DNA from: DALYDP01 sp964541635
GTDB lineage: Bacteria; Patescibacteriota; Gracilibacteria; Peribacterales; Peribacteraceae
Direction: 5' to 3'
Assembly: GCA_964541635.1 (NCBI GenBank)
Contig: CAZIQM010000005.1
Coordinates: 1-34,161 of the forward strand
DNA length: 34,161 bases
This document shows positions 1 to 7,299 of the stretch, piece by piece (position 1 is the first letter of the stretch; every line of letters begins with the position of its first letter). Under the pieces are notes generated by a model, which saw only the letters and a list, made by a program, of their open reading frames with translations, was not told the origin of the DNA and did no database searches. The position numbers and the translations under genes are program-made.

Positions 1-651
1 GCGCGCGATCTGGAAGTAGCGGTCGAGGCCGCCGACCATGCTGAGCTGCTTGAGCTGCTGGGGCGATTGGGGGAGGACGAAGAAGTTGCCGGGGTACGTG
101 CGCGACGGCACGACGTATTCGCGCGCGCCTTCCGGCGTGCCCTTAATGAGGCACGGCGTGTCGATCTCGATGCAGCCTTTCTCCGTGAAGTACGTGCGGA
201 TGATCTGGAAGATCTTGCTGCGGAGCATGATGTTTTTCTGCATCCGCTCGCGGCGGAGGTCGAGGTAGCGGTACTGCAGGCGCAGTTCCTCGTTGGCTTC
301 CTTGTCGCCGTCGATTTCGAACGGCGGGGTCTTGGCTTCGTTGAGGACGACGAGCTCGGTCGTCACCAATTCGATGGCGCCCGTCGCCTGGTCCGCGCGC
401 TCGGCGCCGGCGATGCGCTTCTTCACCGTGCCCGTGATCTTGAGCACCCACTCGGGGCGCACCTTCTCGGCCTGGGCGAAGATGGCTTTGTCTTCCGGTT
501 GGATGACCACCTGCGTGAAGCCGTAGCGGTCGCGCACGTCGAGGAAGATGAGGCCTCCGTGGTCGCGGCGGCGGTTGACCCACCCGCAAAGGGTGACGGT
601 CTGGCCGACGTTCGATTCGCGGAGTTCTCCGCAGGTGTGGGTGCGCAGCAT
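1..651 (-). CDS. aspS: Aspartyl-tRNA synthetase, N-terminal part (cut by window edge)
   Basis: Charges tRNA-Asp with aspartate in the cytoplasm. The visible 217 codons begin MLRTHTCGELR and hold the N-terminal anticodon-binding OB fold of bacterial AspRS (WVNRRRDHGGLIFLDVRDR near residues 25-43). The class II catalytic domain then begins (LDLRRERMQ, later LPQSPQQLKQLSM and GLDRYFQIAR). The reading frame runs off the left edge of the window, so the C-terminal two thirds are not seen. The ATG at 651 is chosen because the canonical N-terminus starts there and a -10-like TATCCT lies 9 bases upstream. No Shine-Dalgarno sequence is visible. It follows nrdR on the same strand after 59 bases. Whether it is discriminating or also charges tRNA-Asn cannot be told from this part. 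Confidence 0.95.
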   Translation of the reverse strand, partial: MLRTHTCGELRESNVGQTVTLCGWVNRRRDHGGLIFLDVRDRYGFTQVVIQPEDKAIFAQAEKVRPEWVLKITGTVKKRIAGAERADQATGAIELVTTELVVLNEAKTPPFEIDGDKEANEELRLQYRYLDLRRERMQKNIMLRSKIFQIIRTYFTEKGCIEIDTPCLIKGTPEGAREYVVPSRTYPGNFFVLPQSPQQLKQLSMVGGLDRYFQIAR

Positions 652-660
652 AGCCAGCAG

Positions 661-666
661 AGGATA
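661..666 (-). promoter_or_regulatory. -10-like box for aspS
   Basis: TATCCT on the minus strand, 9 bases before the aspS ATG, with no Shine-Dalgarno between. It fits the leaderless pattern seen across the window. On its own it is a weak match. Confidence 0.4.
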
Positions 667-669
667 CAG

Positions 670-685
670 AAAAGGCCGTCCGGCC
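670..685 (-). terminator. Possible weak terminator after nrdR
   Basis: Minus-strand GGCCG-GA-CGGCC is followed by TTTTC. The stem is 5 bp and the 2-base loop is too tight to be comfortable. It lies between nrdR and aspS. It may be a genuine short terminator or chance. Confidence 0.3.
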
Positions 686-710
686 AAAAGACCCCGAAAG
701 CGTCAATCCG

Positions 711-1175
711 TCACTTCTTCCCCACCTTCTTCGTCGCCCAGAGCTTCGTGATCTCTTCCTTGAACTCCTCCACGTCGGTGAATTCGCGGTGGATGGAGGC
801 GTACCGGATGTACGCGACCTGGTCGATTTTCTTCAGTTCCTTCATGAGGTCTTCGCCGAGCTGGCTGCTCGGCACTTCGGGGCCGCCCGCGACCCACTTC
901 TCCTCGAGCTTCGCGAGCATCTTCTCCACCTGGTCCTGCGTGACCGGGCGTTTGGTGCACGCCAGCCACACGCCGCGTTCGATCTTCGACCGGATGTACG
1001 GCTCGCGCGTGCCGTCGCGCTTGATGACGATCAGCGACGTCTCCTGGCGTTCGAACGTGGTGAAGCGGTGGTCGCACTTGGGGCATTCGCGGCGCCGGCG
1101 CACGGCTTTGCCTTCCTCGCTCACGCGGGAATCGATGACGGCCGTGTCCTCGCTCTTGCACATCGGGCACTGCAT
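711..1175 (-). CDS. nrdR: Transcriptional repressor NrdR
   Basis: ATP/dATP-sensing repressor of ribonucleotide reductase genes, which binds NrdR boxes in their promoters. The protein has 154 residues, the usual family length. An N-terminal zinc ribbon has Cys3, Cys6, Cys31 and Cys34 (MQCPMCKS and ECPKCDHRF). An ATP-cone domain follows, with VIKRDGTREPY near residues 50-60 and VAYIRYASIHREF near 120-132, both strongly conserved in the family. The ATG at 1175 gives the exact family N-terminus. A TGATACACT extended -10 sits 6 bases upstream and overlaps the TGA stop of the next gene upstream, so nrdR probably has its own promoter and a leaderless mRNA. No ribonucleotide reductase gene lies in the window. 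Confidence 0.97.
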   Translation of the reverse strand: MQCPMCKSEDTAVIDSRVSEEGKAVRRRRECPKCDHRFTTFERQETSLIVIKRDGTREPYIRSKIERGVWLACTKRPVTQDQVEKMLAKLEEKWVAGGPEVPSSQLGEDLMKELKKIDQVAYIRYASIHREFTDVEEFKEEITKLWATKKVGKK

Positions 1176-1181
1176 GGCCCC

Positions 1182-1187
1182 AGTGTA
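1182..1187 (-). promoter_or_regulatory. Extended -10 box for nrdR
   Basis: TACACT preceded by TGA, 6 bases before the nrdR ATG. The TGA is also the stop codon of the PH-domain gene. No Shine-Dalgarno is present. Confidence 0.6.
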
Positions 1188-1739
1188 TCACTCGCGTTTC
1201 GGGCTTCCCATGGCCGCGGAGCGCGCCTGGGACCGCAGCATCGACATGCGGTGGAGCTGCTCGCGTATGCGCGGCGTGTAGTGGATTTTGAGCTCTTCGT
1301 TGCCGTGGAGGATGAGCGTCCCGAAGCCGAACAGGTTCTGGAACGGGCCGTGTTGGTTCATCGTCACGTCGCTGAGGCTCCATAGGTCGATCGTTTGCCG
1401 GTCGTCGATGAGCAGGAGCGTTTTCTTGATGCGGTAGATCTTCTGGTCCGTCACGACGATGACGTAGAGGAAGTAGCGGTACACCCGCGCGAGGACGAAT
1501 AGCTGCAGCAAGAGGTACGTCCAGGTGGAGATCGTGAGGAGTAGCCGGCGCGTGTCGTCGTCCGGCATGTCGGACAGGAGCCAGACCGAGAGTCCGTAGA
1601 GCGCCGTGCCGAGGACGATGAGCTGGAGCGTGCGAGCGAGCCGCATCCAATGTTGGCGGAAGAAGAATTGGAGGTGCTCGCCCGGGTGTTTGCCCGGGAA
1701 CGATTCCGCCGCCGTCGGTTGGCGTCGGTTTTTCACCAT
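1188..1739 (-). CDS. PH-domain (bPH2-like) membrane protein
   Basis: A 183-residue protein with two hydrophobic segments (near residues 42-61, TLQLIVLGTALYGLSVWLL, and 75-97, LLTISTWTYLLLQLFVLARV). These are followed by a bacterial PH-like domain of the bPH2/YdbT type (VVTDQKIYRIKKTLLLID, then IDLWSLSDV and FGTLILHG). Family members are membrane proteins of poorly known function. The start ATG at 1739 overlaps the end of the small upstream membrane gene by 7 bases, so the two are translationally coupled and may form a complex. A longer reading frame upstream exists, but that extension is low-complexity Arg/Pro-rich sequence in the neighbour's other frame and is rejected. Confidence 0.75.
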   Translation of the reverse strand: MVKNRRQPTAAESFPGKHPGEHLQFFFRQHWMRLARTLQLIVLGTALYGLSVWLLSDMPDDDTRRLLLTISTWTYLLLQLFVLARVYRYFLYVIVVTDQKIYRIKKTLLLIDDRQTIDLWSLSDVTMNQHGPFQNLFGFGTLILHGNEELKIHYTPRIREQLHRMSMLRSQARSAAMGSPKRE

Positions 1740-1960
1740 AGCCACAGCACGGAAAGGACGATCCAGGCGACGAGGATGACCGCATGAAGCACCGCCACCA
1801 GGCGCATGCGCCCCAGCCGGAAAAACCCGAGTTGCGACGTGTCCTGGTCGGCGGGGAAGATGACGGGATCGACCCGTCGCCGGAACAATCGCCACAGCAC
1901 GAATTCCCCGAGCAGCGCCGTGCAGGCGAGGGGGGCCAGGGTGAGGACGAGCTCTGTCAT
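1733..1960 (-). CDS. Small two-TM membrane protein
   Basis: A 75-residue protein with a hydrophobic N-terminus (LVLTLAPLACTALLGEFVLW), a short charged Arg-rich stretch (RLFRRRVDP) and a second C-terminal hydrophobic helix (LVAVLHAVILVAWIVLSVLW). I do not recognise a family. The frame is supported by AAGGAGGAG upstream of the ATG, one of the few clear Shine-Dalgarno sequences in the window although its spacing is long, and by the 7-base overlap with the following PH-domain gene. Likely partner of that PH-domain protein; it follows dnaE by 44 bases and may be transcribed with it. Confidence 0.65.
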   Translation of the reverse strand: MTELVLTLAPLACTALLGEFVLWRLFRRRVDPVIFPADQDTSQLGFFRLGRMRLVAVLHAVILVAWIVLSVLWLW

Positions 1961-2004
1961 CGGAACTCAATAGTCTCCTCCTTTCGTCGAACGGGTCAAG
2001 TTTT

Positions 2005-5000
2005 TCATACGTCGGCGTACTTCCCGAGCACCTCGTCGATGCGCTGTTCCAACAGCGGCGACATGGCCACGGTGACGGGCAGCGCGACGAGTTGTTCGCC
2101 GATTTTCAGCTGCACTGTCTCTGTGCCGGGGTAGCGCAGCAGCACTTCCTTCAGGTCGAGCAGCAACTGCTTCGGCGCGCGGGCGGGGAGCGTGACGGTG
2201 TTGATGGAAATGCCCGCCGTGCCGGATTCCTCCACTTGCGTCGCCGACGGTTCCGCGGACGCGTTCCCCCCGATCCCCAGGGCGCGCAGCGGCTCGTCCA
2301 GCGGCATGCCACGCAGGATCCACGAGCTCACGGGGCCGTGGAATTCGTCCGCCGTCGCTTCGGCTTCCGCCGTCGGCGCCGCTTTCGTCTTGGCGCCGGC
2401 GACGACCTCCCCTTCGTCGTTCACCGCGTCGACGGTTTCTTCCTCCTCGCGCCTGACCCGCACGATGCCCTTCGCGGCTTCCTCTTCGTCGAAGAGTCCG
2501 TCGGTCTTCGCGCGTTGGATCATGGCCGAGAGCGACGAGCGCTTCACCGCGTCGACTTTCATCTGGAGCGCGCCTCCGCGTTGGTCGATGACGCCGCCGA
2601 CCACGAGGACCGTGTCGGGCTGCTCGAGGACCGCGGCCGATTCGGCGTAGGTCTTCGGGAACAGCGTGATTTCCATTTTTCCCGTCGGGTCTTCGAGCAT
2701 GACGATCGCCATCGTGTCGCCCTTCTTCGTGCGGAGCTTCTTCACGCTTTCGACGATGCCCGCCAACGTGGCCTTCTTGCCCACGTTCTTGCTCGTGAGG
2801 TCGGCGATCATGTTGGCTTTACGGGCGATGTATTTCTTCAGGCCCGCGAGCGGGTGGCTCGAGACGTAGAGGCCCAGCGTTTCCTTCTCCCATTCCAATT
2901 TCTGCTGCGGGGTGGCGGGCGGGGTGGCGGGGAATTCGATGTTCGCGCGTTCCACGCCGGCGTCGAGGCCGTCGAGGAGGGATGCCTGCCCGCCCGTGGA
3001 GCCCTCCGCGCCCTTGCCGTAGGCCACCACCACGTCGTAATGCTCCACGATCGTGCGCCGCTCGACGAACGAGTCGAGCGCGCCGGCCTTGCCGAGCGAT
3101 TCGAGCAGCTTCTTGTTCAGGATCTTGCCCGGGAGGCGGCTCGCGAAGTCCTCGATGCTGGTGAAGTGTCCGCCGCGCTTCCGCTCGGCGATGAGCTCGT
3201 TCACGGAACCCTCTCCCACGCCCTTCACCGCGCTGAGCCCGAAACGGATGGACCATTCTCCGCCTTTCTCCGCCGGGGGGATCACGGTGAACGCGCTGAA
3301 CGATTCGTTCACGTCCGGCGGGAGCACCTTGATGCCCATCGCGCGCGCTTCCTCGATTTCGATCATCACGCGCTCGGTGTCGTCGGCGTCCGACGAGAGC
3401 AGCGCGGCCATGAACTCGGCCGTGTAGTTGGCCTTGAGGTACGCGGTTTCGTACGCGATGCGCGCGTAGGCGGCGCCGTGGGATTTGTTGAAACCGTAGC
3501 CGGCGAACGGCGTGATGACGTCGTCGAAAATCTTGATCGCGAGCTTCTCCTCGTACCCCTTCGCCTTCGCGCCGTTGATGAATTTCTCGCGTTGGGCGTC
3601 GAGCTCTTTCTTGATCTTCTTGCCGATGGCGCGGCGCAGCAAGTCGGCCTCGCCGAGGGAGAACCCGGCGAACACGCGGGCGATCTGGAGGATCTGCTCT
3701 TGGTAGATGCCGATGCCGAACGTGGGTTCCAGGACGGGGCGCAGGTCGTCGTGCACGTACGCGACCGCCTCCTGGCCGTGTTTGCGCTTGATGTAGCTCG
3801 GGATGTAGTCCATCGGGCCCGGGCGGTACAAGGACACCATGGCCGTGATGTCGTCGAATTGCGTGGGTTTCAGCTGCTTGAGGTAGCGGCGCATGCCCGC
3901 GGATTCCAACTGGAACACGCCGGTCGTGTCGCCGTGCTGGAGCAACTGGTACGCCGCCTTGTTGTCGATCGGGATCTTCGAGATGTCGATGGTCTCGCCC
4001 CGGGTGTTCTCGATGATCGCCAGCGCCGTCTGGATGACGGTGAGGTTCATGAGGCCGAGGAAGTCCATTTTCAGGAGCCCGAGCGACTCGAGCGGTTTGG
4101 CGGAGTACTGCGTGATGATCGTGTGCTCGTCCTTCGGCGCTTTCTGCAACGCGGTCCACTGCGTGGTCGGCGCGGGAGCGATGATGACGCCGCACGCGTG
4201 CACCGAGACGTGGCGCGCCTTGCCCTCGAGCTTCAGCGCCGCGTCGATCACCTTGCGGTAGAGCTCGTTGCTCTCGTACGCCGATTTCAGTTCGGGGACC
4301 TCCAGCGCTTCCTTGAGCTTCGTTCCCGGGCGTTCGGGGATCAGCTTCGCCAGGCTGTTCATTTCGAGGAAGGGGATGCCGTACGCGCGGCCGACGTCTT
4401 TCACCGCGGCGCGGGCGGCGAGCGTCCCGAAGGTGCAGATCTGGGCCACGCGGTCTTCGCCGTACTTCTGGCGGACGTAGTCGAGCACTTCGTCGCGGCG
4501 CGTGTCGGCGAAGTCCAAATCGATATCCGGCATCTGTACGCGTTCCGGGTTGAGGAAGCGCTCGAAGAGCAGGCCGTGCTCCATGGGATCGATGCCGGTG
4601 ATGCCCAGCGCGTACGACACCATCGAACCGGCGGCGCTGCCGCGGCCCGGCCCCACCGTGATGCCGCGCCTGCGCGCTTCGGCCATGAAGTCCTGGACGA
4701 TGAGGAAGTACCCGGCGAAGCCGACCTGGATGATGACCGAGAGCTCGTAGTCGAGGCGTTCGCGGTGGCCCTCCGGGGGGTTCGGGTAGACGCGTTTGAA
4801 GCCGTCGTCGGCCAACTTCCTCAAGAAGCTTTCCTCCGTGAATCCCTCGGGAATGGGGAAGATGGGGATGCGGTTCTTGCCGAACTCGAACGTGACGTTG
4901 CAGCGGTCGGCGATGACGCGTGTGTTCTCGAGCGCTTCGGGCACGTGCGCGAACGCCTTCTCTATCTCCTCGAACGGACGCATGGAGAAATCGGAATCGC

Positions 5001-5724
5001 GCATCGAGAAGCGTCCGGGATCCGCGATGTTCGCGCCCTTCTGGATGCAGAGGAGGATGTCGTGCGCCTCGGCGTCGTCCCTGCGGCAGTAGTGGCTGTT
5101 GCAGGTGGCGACGAGCGGCACGCCCCATTCCTTGCCGTAGCGGACGAGCTGCTGGTTCACCTCGGCCTGGCCGCTGACGCCCGGCAGGTCCATGAGCTCG
5201 TAGTAGACGTTCTCCTTCCCGAACCACTTCCAGTACTGCTCAGTGAGCGCCTTGATGCGGTCCGCGTCCTCGATGAGCGCGGCCTGCCCGATGGCGCCCG
5301 TGATGGGCCCGCTGAGGCAGATGAGTCCTTTGCCGTACTTCGTCAGCAGTTCGTCGTCGACGCGCGGCTTGTAGTACATGCCGTCCATCGCGCTGATGGT
5401 CGCGAGCTGCAGGAGGTTCTGGTAGCCCTCGTTCGTTTCGGCGAGGAGGGTGAGGGGAAAGCTCTTCGTGTCCGTGCCCGCTTCGCGGTCATGCCGCGTG
5501 CGCGCGGCGACGTAGGCCTCGAGGCCGAGGATCGGCTTGAGTCCGTTCTTGCTCGCGTACTGGTAGAACTCCACGAGGCCGTAGAGGTAGCCCTTGTCGG
5601 CCAAACCCACCGCCGTCTGCCCGAGCTCCTTCGCGCGCAGCACGACCTCCTCCGGGCTCGGGAGGGCTTCCAGCAGCGAGTACGTGCTGTGGTTGTGCAG
5701 GTGGACGAAATCCTCGGGTTTCAC
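2005..5724 (-). CDS. dnaE: DNA polymerase III alpha subunit
   Basis: Replicative DNA polymerase of the DnaE1 type, 1239 residues, slightly longer than E. coli DnaE. An N-terminal PHP domain starts at HLHNHSTYSLLEA. The polymerase palm has PDIDLDF at 399-405 (catalytic Asp401 and Asp403), with the third catalytic Asp at about 554 (LLKMDFLGL). A helix-hairpin-helix region includes FAGYGFNKSHGAAYA. An OB fold (ATLAGIVESVKKLRTKKGD) and an Ala/Glu-rich linker lead to a C-terminal domain. Two PHP metal-ligand positions are changed: D43-K44 where D-H is typical, and Asn209 where Asp is typical (CNSHY). PHP proofreading is therefore probably lost. Translation starts at GTG 5724, with TATACT 6 bases upstream and no Shine-Dalgarno. 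Confidence 0.97.
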   Translation of the reverse strand: MKPEDFVHLHNHSTYSLLEALPSPEEVVLRAKELGQTAVGLADKGYLYGLVEFYQYASKNGLKPILGLEAYVAARTRHDREAGTDTKSFPLTLLAETNEGYQNLLQLATISAMDGMYYKPRVDDELLTKYGKGLICLSGPITGAIGQAALIEDADRIKALTEQYWKWFGKENVYYELMDLPGVSGQAEVNQQLVRYGKEWGVPLVATCNSHYCRRDDAEAHDILLCIQKGANIADPGRFSMRDSDFSMRPFEEIEKAFAHVPEALENTRVIADRCNVTFEFGKNRIPIFPIPEGFTEESFLRKLADDGFKRVYPNPPEGHRERLDYELSVIIQVGFAGYFLIVQDFMAEARRRGITVGPGRGSAAGSMVSYALGITGIDPMEHGLLFERFLNPERVQMPDIDLDFADTRRDEVLDYVRQKYGEDRVAQICTFGTLAARAAVKDVGRAYGIPFLEMNSLAKLIPERPGTKLKEALEVPELKSAYESNELYRKVIDAALKLEGKARHVSVHACGVIIAPAPTTQWTALQKAPKDEHTIITQYSAKPLESLGLLKMDFLGLMNLTVIQTALAIIENTRGETIDISKIPIDNKAAYQLLQHGDTTGVFQLESAGMRRYLKQLKPTQFDDITAMVSLYRPGPMDYIPSYIKRKHGQEAVAYVHDDLRPVLEPTFGIGIYQEQILQIARVFAGFSLGEADLLRRAIGKKIKKELDAQREKFINGAKAKGYEEKLAIKIFDDVITPFAGYGFNKSHGAAYARIAYETAYLKANYTAEFMAALLSSDADDTERVMIEIEEARAMGIKVLPPDVNESFSAFTVIPPAEKGGEWSIRFGLSAVKGVGEGSVNELIAERKRGGHFTSIEDFASRLPGKILNKKLLESLGKAGALDSFVERRTIVEHYDVVVAYGKGAEGSTGGQASLLDGLDAGVERANIEFPATPPATPQQKLEWEKETLGLYVSSHPLAGLKKYIARKANMIADLTSKNVGKKATLAGIVESVKKLRTKKGDTMAIVMLEDPTGKMEITLFPKTYAESAAVLEQPDTVLVVGGVIDQRGGALQMKVDAVKRSSLSAMIQRAKTDGLFDEEEAAKGIVRVRREEEETVDAVNDEGEVVAGAKTKAAPTAEAEATADEFHGPVSSWILRGMPLDEPLRALGIGGNASAEPSATQVEESGTAGISINTVTLPARAPKQLLLDLKEVLLRYPGTETVQLKIGEQLVALPVTVAMSPLLEQRIDEVLGKYADV

Positions 5725-5730
5725 CCCCGT

Positions 5731-5736
5731 AGTATA
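5731..5736 (-). promoter_or_regulatory. -10 box for dnaE
   Basis: TATACT, an excellent -10, lies only 6 bases before the GTG start of dnaE and after the stop of the secreted-protein operon. This predicts a leaderless dnaE transcript separate from the upstream operon. Confidence 0.6.
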
Positions 5737-5748
5737 CCTGGTCCCGCG

Positions 5749-7299
5749 TTATTTCGGCGGCAGGATTTCGTCGCAATTCGACGGCAGTTGGATGGGGTTG
5801 CCCTTCTCGTCGTCGACCTGGATGCACGCCGCCAGCGCGCACGTCTTCCAGCGCGGGTTCTTCTCGGAATCGCCCAGGAATTCGCCGTTCGTGTAGGGGA
5901 AGCACGCGTCCTGCTGGCTGATGCGGATGATCTGCTCGAGGCTCTTTTGGCACGTGCGGAACACGCAGGTGCGGCGCAGGAAGTACGCGAAGTCGATGAT
6001 GAACGCGCGCACGCCCTGGGGTTTGCTCGCCAGGCGGGAGAGCTCGCCGATCGACGCGCGCATGTCGCTGAGCGCGTCGGCGATTTCGAGCTGGCTGTCC
6101 GTGGCCTCGGGGAACACGGTTCCTTCCTCGCGTCCTTGGATGCCGCTCACCGAGCGGAAGAACGACCGCAGTCCGGTCCGCGCCCCGATGAGGAGGCTGT
6201 CGTCGAGCGCGCGCTTGGACGATTCGCTCCCGTTCGCGGGGAGGTCTTCCGTGCGGGTCCACTGCTCGTCTGTCGTGCGCGACAGCCCGTCGTCGATCCG
6301 CTTCTGGAGGAAATCCTCGAGGAGCGTGAGGTGGTCGGTCGGGTACGAGAACGGCCCGCGCAGCGACCGTTTGGCGATGGTGGGGGAGCTCGTGTCGCGG
6401 ATGCAGTCGCCCGCGTCCTTGGACGCGCAGAATTCGTTCGAACCGCACCGCAGCAGGTCGTCGCCGCTGCACACGCCGAGGCGCTCCTGGCAGCCGATGA
6501 TCGTCTTGTGCTCGCGTTCCGACACCGGTCCGGGCGCCTGGCCGCCCGAGCCGTTCGAATCATCCGTCGCCGATTGCAACAGCGGGATGATTTTCCGGTA
6601 CTCGTCGATCTGCTCCTCGATCTTCTTCAGTCCTTGCAGTTCCGCTTCCGCGAAGGGCATGCCGGCGGACGTGTTGAAGACGATGGGCGCGAGGATCGTC
6701 GCGTCGCATCCGTAGCCCGTCATGCGCGGCGGGGTGTAGTCGGAGTGGAACGGGCACAGCGGCTCGTCCAATGCTTCCGGCGGTTCGCGGTCGAAGATGC
6801 GCTGCCCCTCCCAGGTCCTGTCCGCGTAGCTGCCGTCGGCGCTGCCCATGGTGAGCTGGGCGTAGCGGCCCTGCAAAAACAGCATGAGCGACTGCAGCTG
6901 CATGATCCCGAAGAACGACCCGCGCTCGTACTGCTTGTCGAGCTCCTCGCGCACTTTCTCCATTTTGCACTCGATGAGGATCTGGTCGTAGCGGAGGCAC
7001 GCGGTGGCCGTTTCGAGGTCTTCCGTCCGCTGGGAGAGGTGCTGGCGCGAGTCGATGACGCGGGCCAACGTGCCCGCGATGCTGCGCGCCCAGAATGGCG
7101 CGTTCAACGGGAAGAAATCGTCCGGCGCCAGCGACTCGTTCGCGTATTCGATGCCGTCGTCCGCGCGGTCGAGCACCTTCTGCACGTAGTGTTGCGAGAT
7201 CGCCTGAGCGTTATCGAACGGGCCGCAGTCGACGGCGCCGGCCGCGACCGGGAGCAGCAGGAGGGGAATGCCGACGAGCAGGCGCAGCGGGTGCTTCAC
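5749..7299 (-). CDS. Exported Cys-rich protein, last gene of five-gene operon
   Basis: A 516-residue protein of unknown family. The GTG start at 7299 lies in a GTGA overlap with the stop of the preceding gene. It opens with a signal peptide (VKHPLRLLVGIPLLLLPVAAGA, cleavage expected near residue 22). The mature part is largely helical and charged. It has about twenty cysteines, with a dense cluster near 270-298 (CQERLGVCSGDDLLRC, then CASKDAGDC) and paired Cys near the C-terminus (RRTCVFRTCQ, KTCALAACIQ). Disulfides are likely, so it should act outside the cytoplasmic membrane. An Asn/Gly linker (DDSNGSGGQAPGPV) separates two halves. I see no enzyme motif. The overlap with its neighbour and shared export signals imply a common function with the other four products. 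Confidence 0.8.
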   Translation of the reverse strand: MKHPLRLLVGIPLLLLPVAAGAVDCGPFDNAQAISQHYVQKVLDRADDGIEYANESLAPDDFFPLNAPFWARSIAGTLARVIDSRQHLSQRTEDLETATACLRYDQILIECKMEKVREELDKQYERGSFFGIMQLQSLMLFLQGRYAQLTMGSADGSYADRTWEGQRIFDREPPEALDEPLCPFHSDYTPPRMTGYGCDATILAPIVFNTSAGMPFAEAELQGLKKIEEQIDEYRKIIPLLQSATDDSNGSGGQAPGPVSEREHKTIIGCQERLGVCSGDDLLRCGSNEFCASKDAGDCIRDTSSPTIAKRSLRGPFSYPTDHLTLLEDFLQKRIDDGLSRTTDEQWTRTEDLPANGSESSKRALDDSLLIGARTGLRSFFRSVSGIQGREEGTVFPEATDSQLEIADALSDMRASIGELSRLASKPQGVRAFIIDFAYFLRRTCVFRTCQKSLEQIIRISQQDACFPYTNGEFLGDSEKNPRWKTCALAACIQVDDEKGNPIQLPSNCDEILPPK

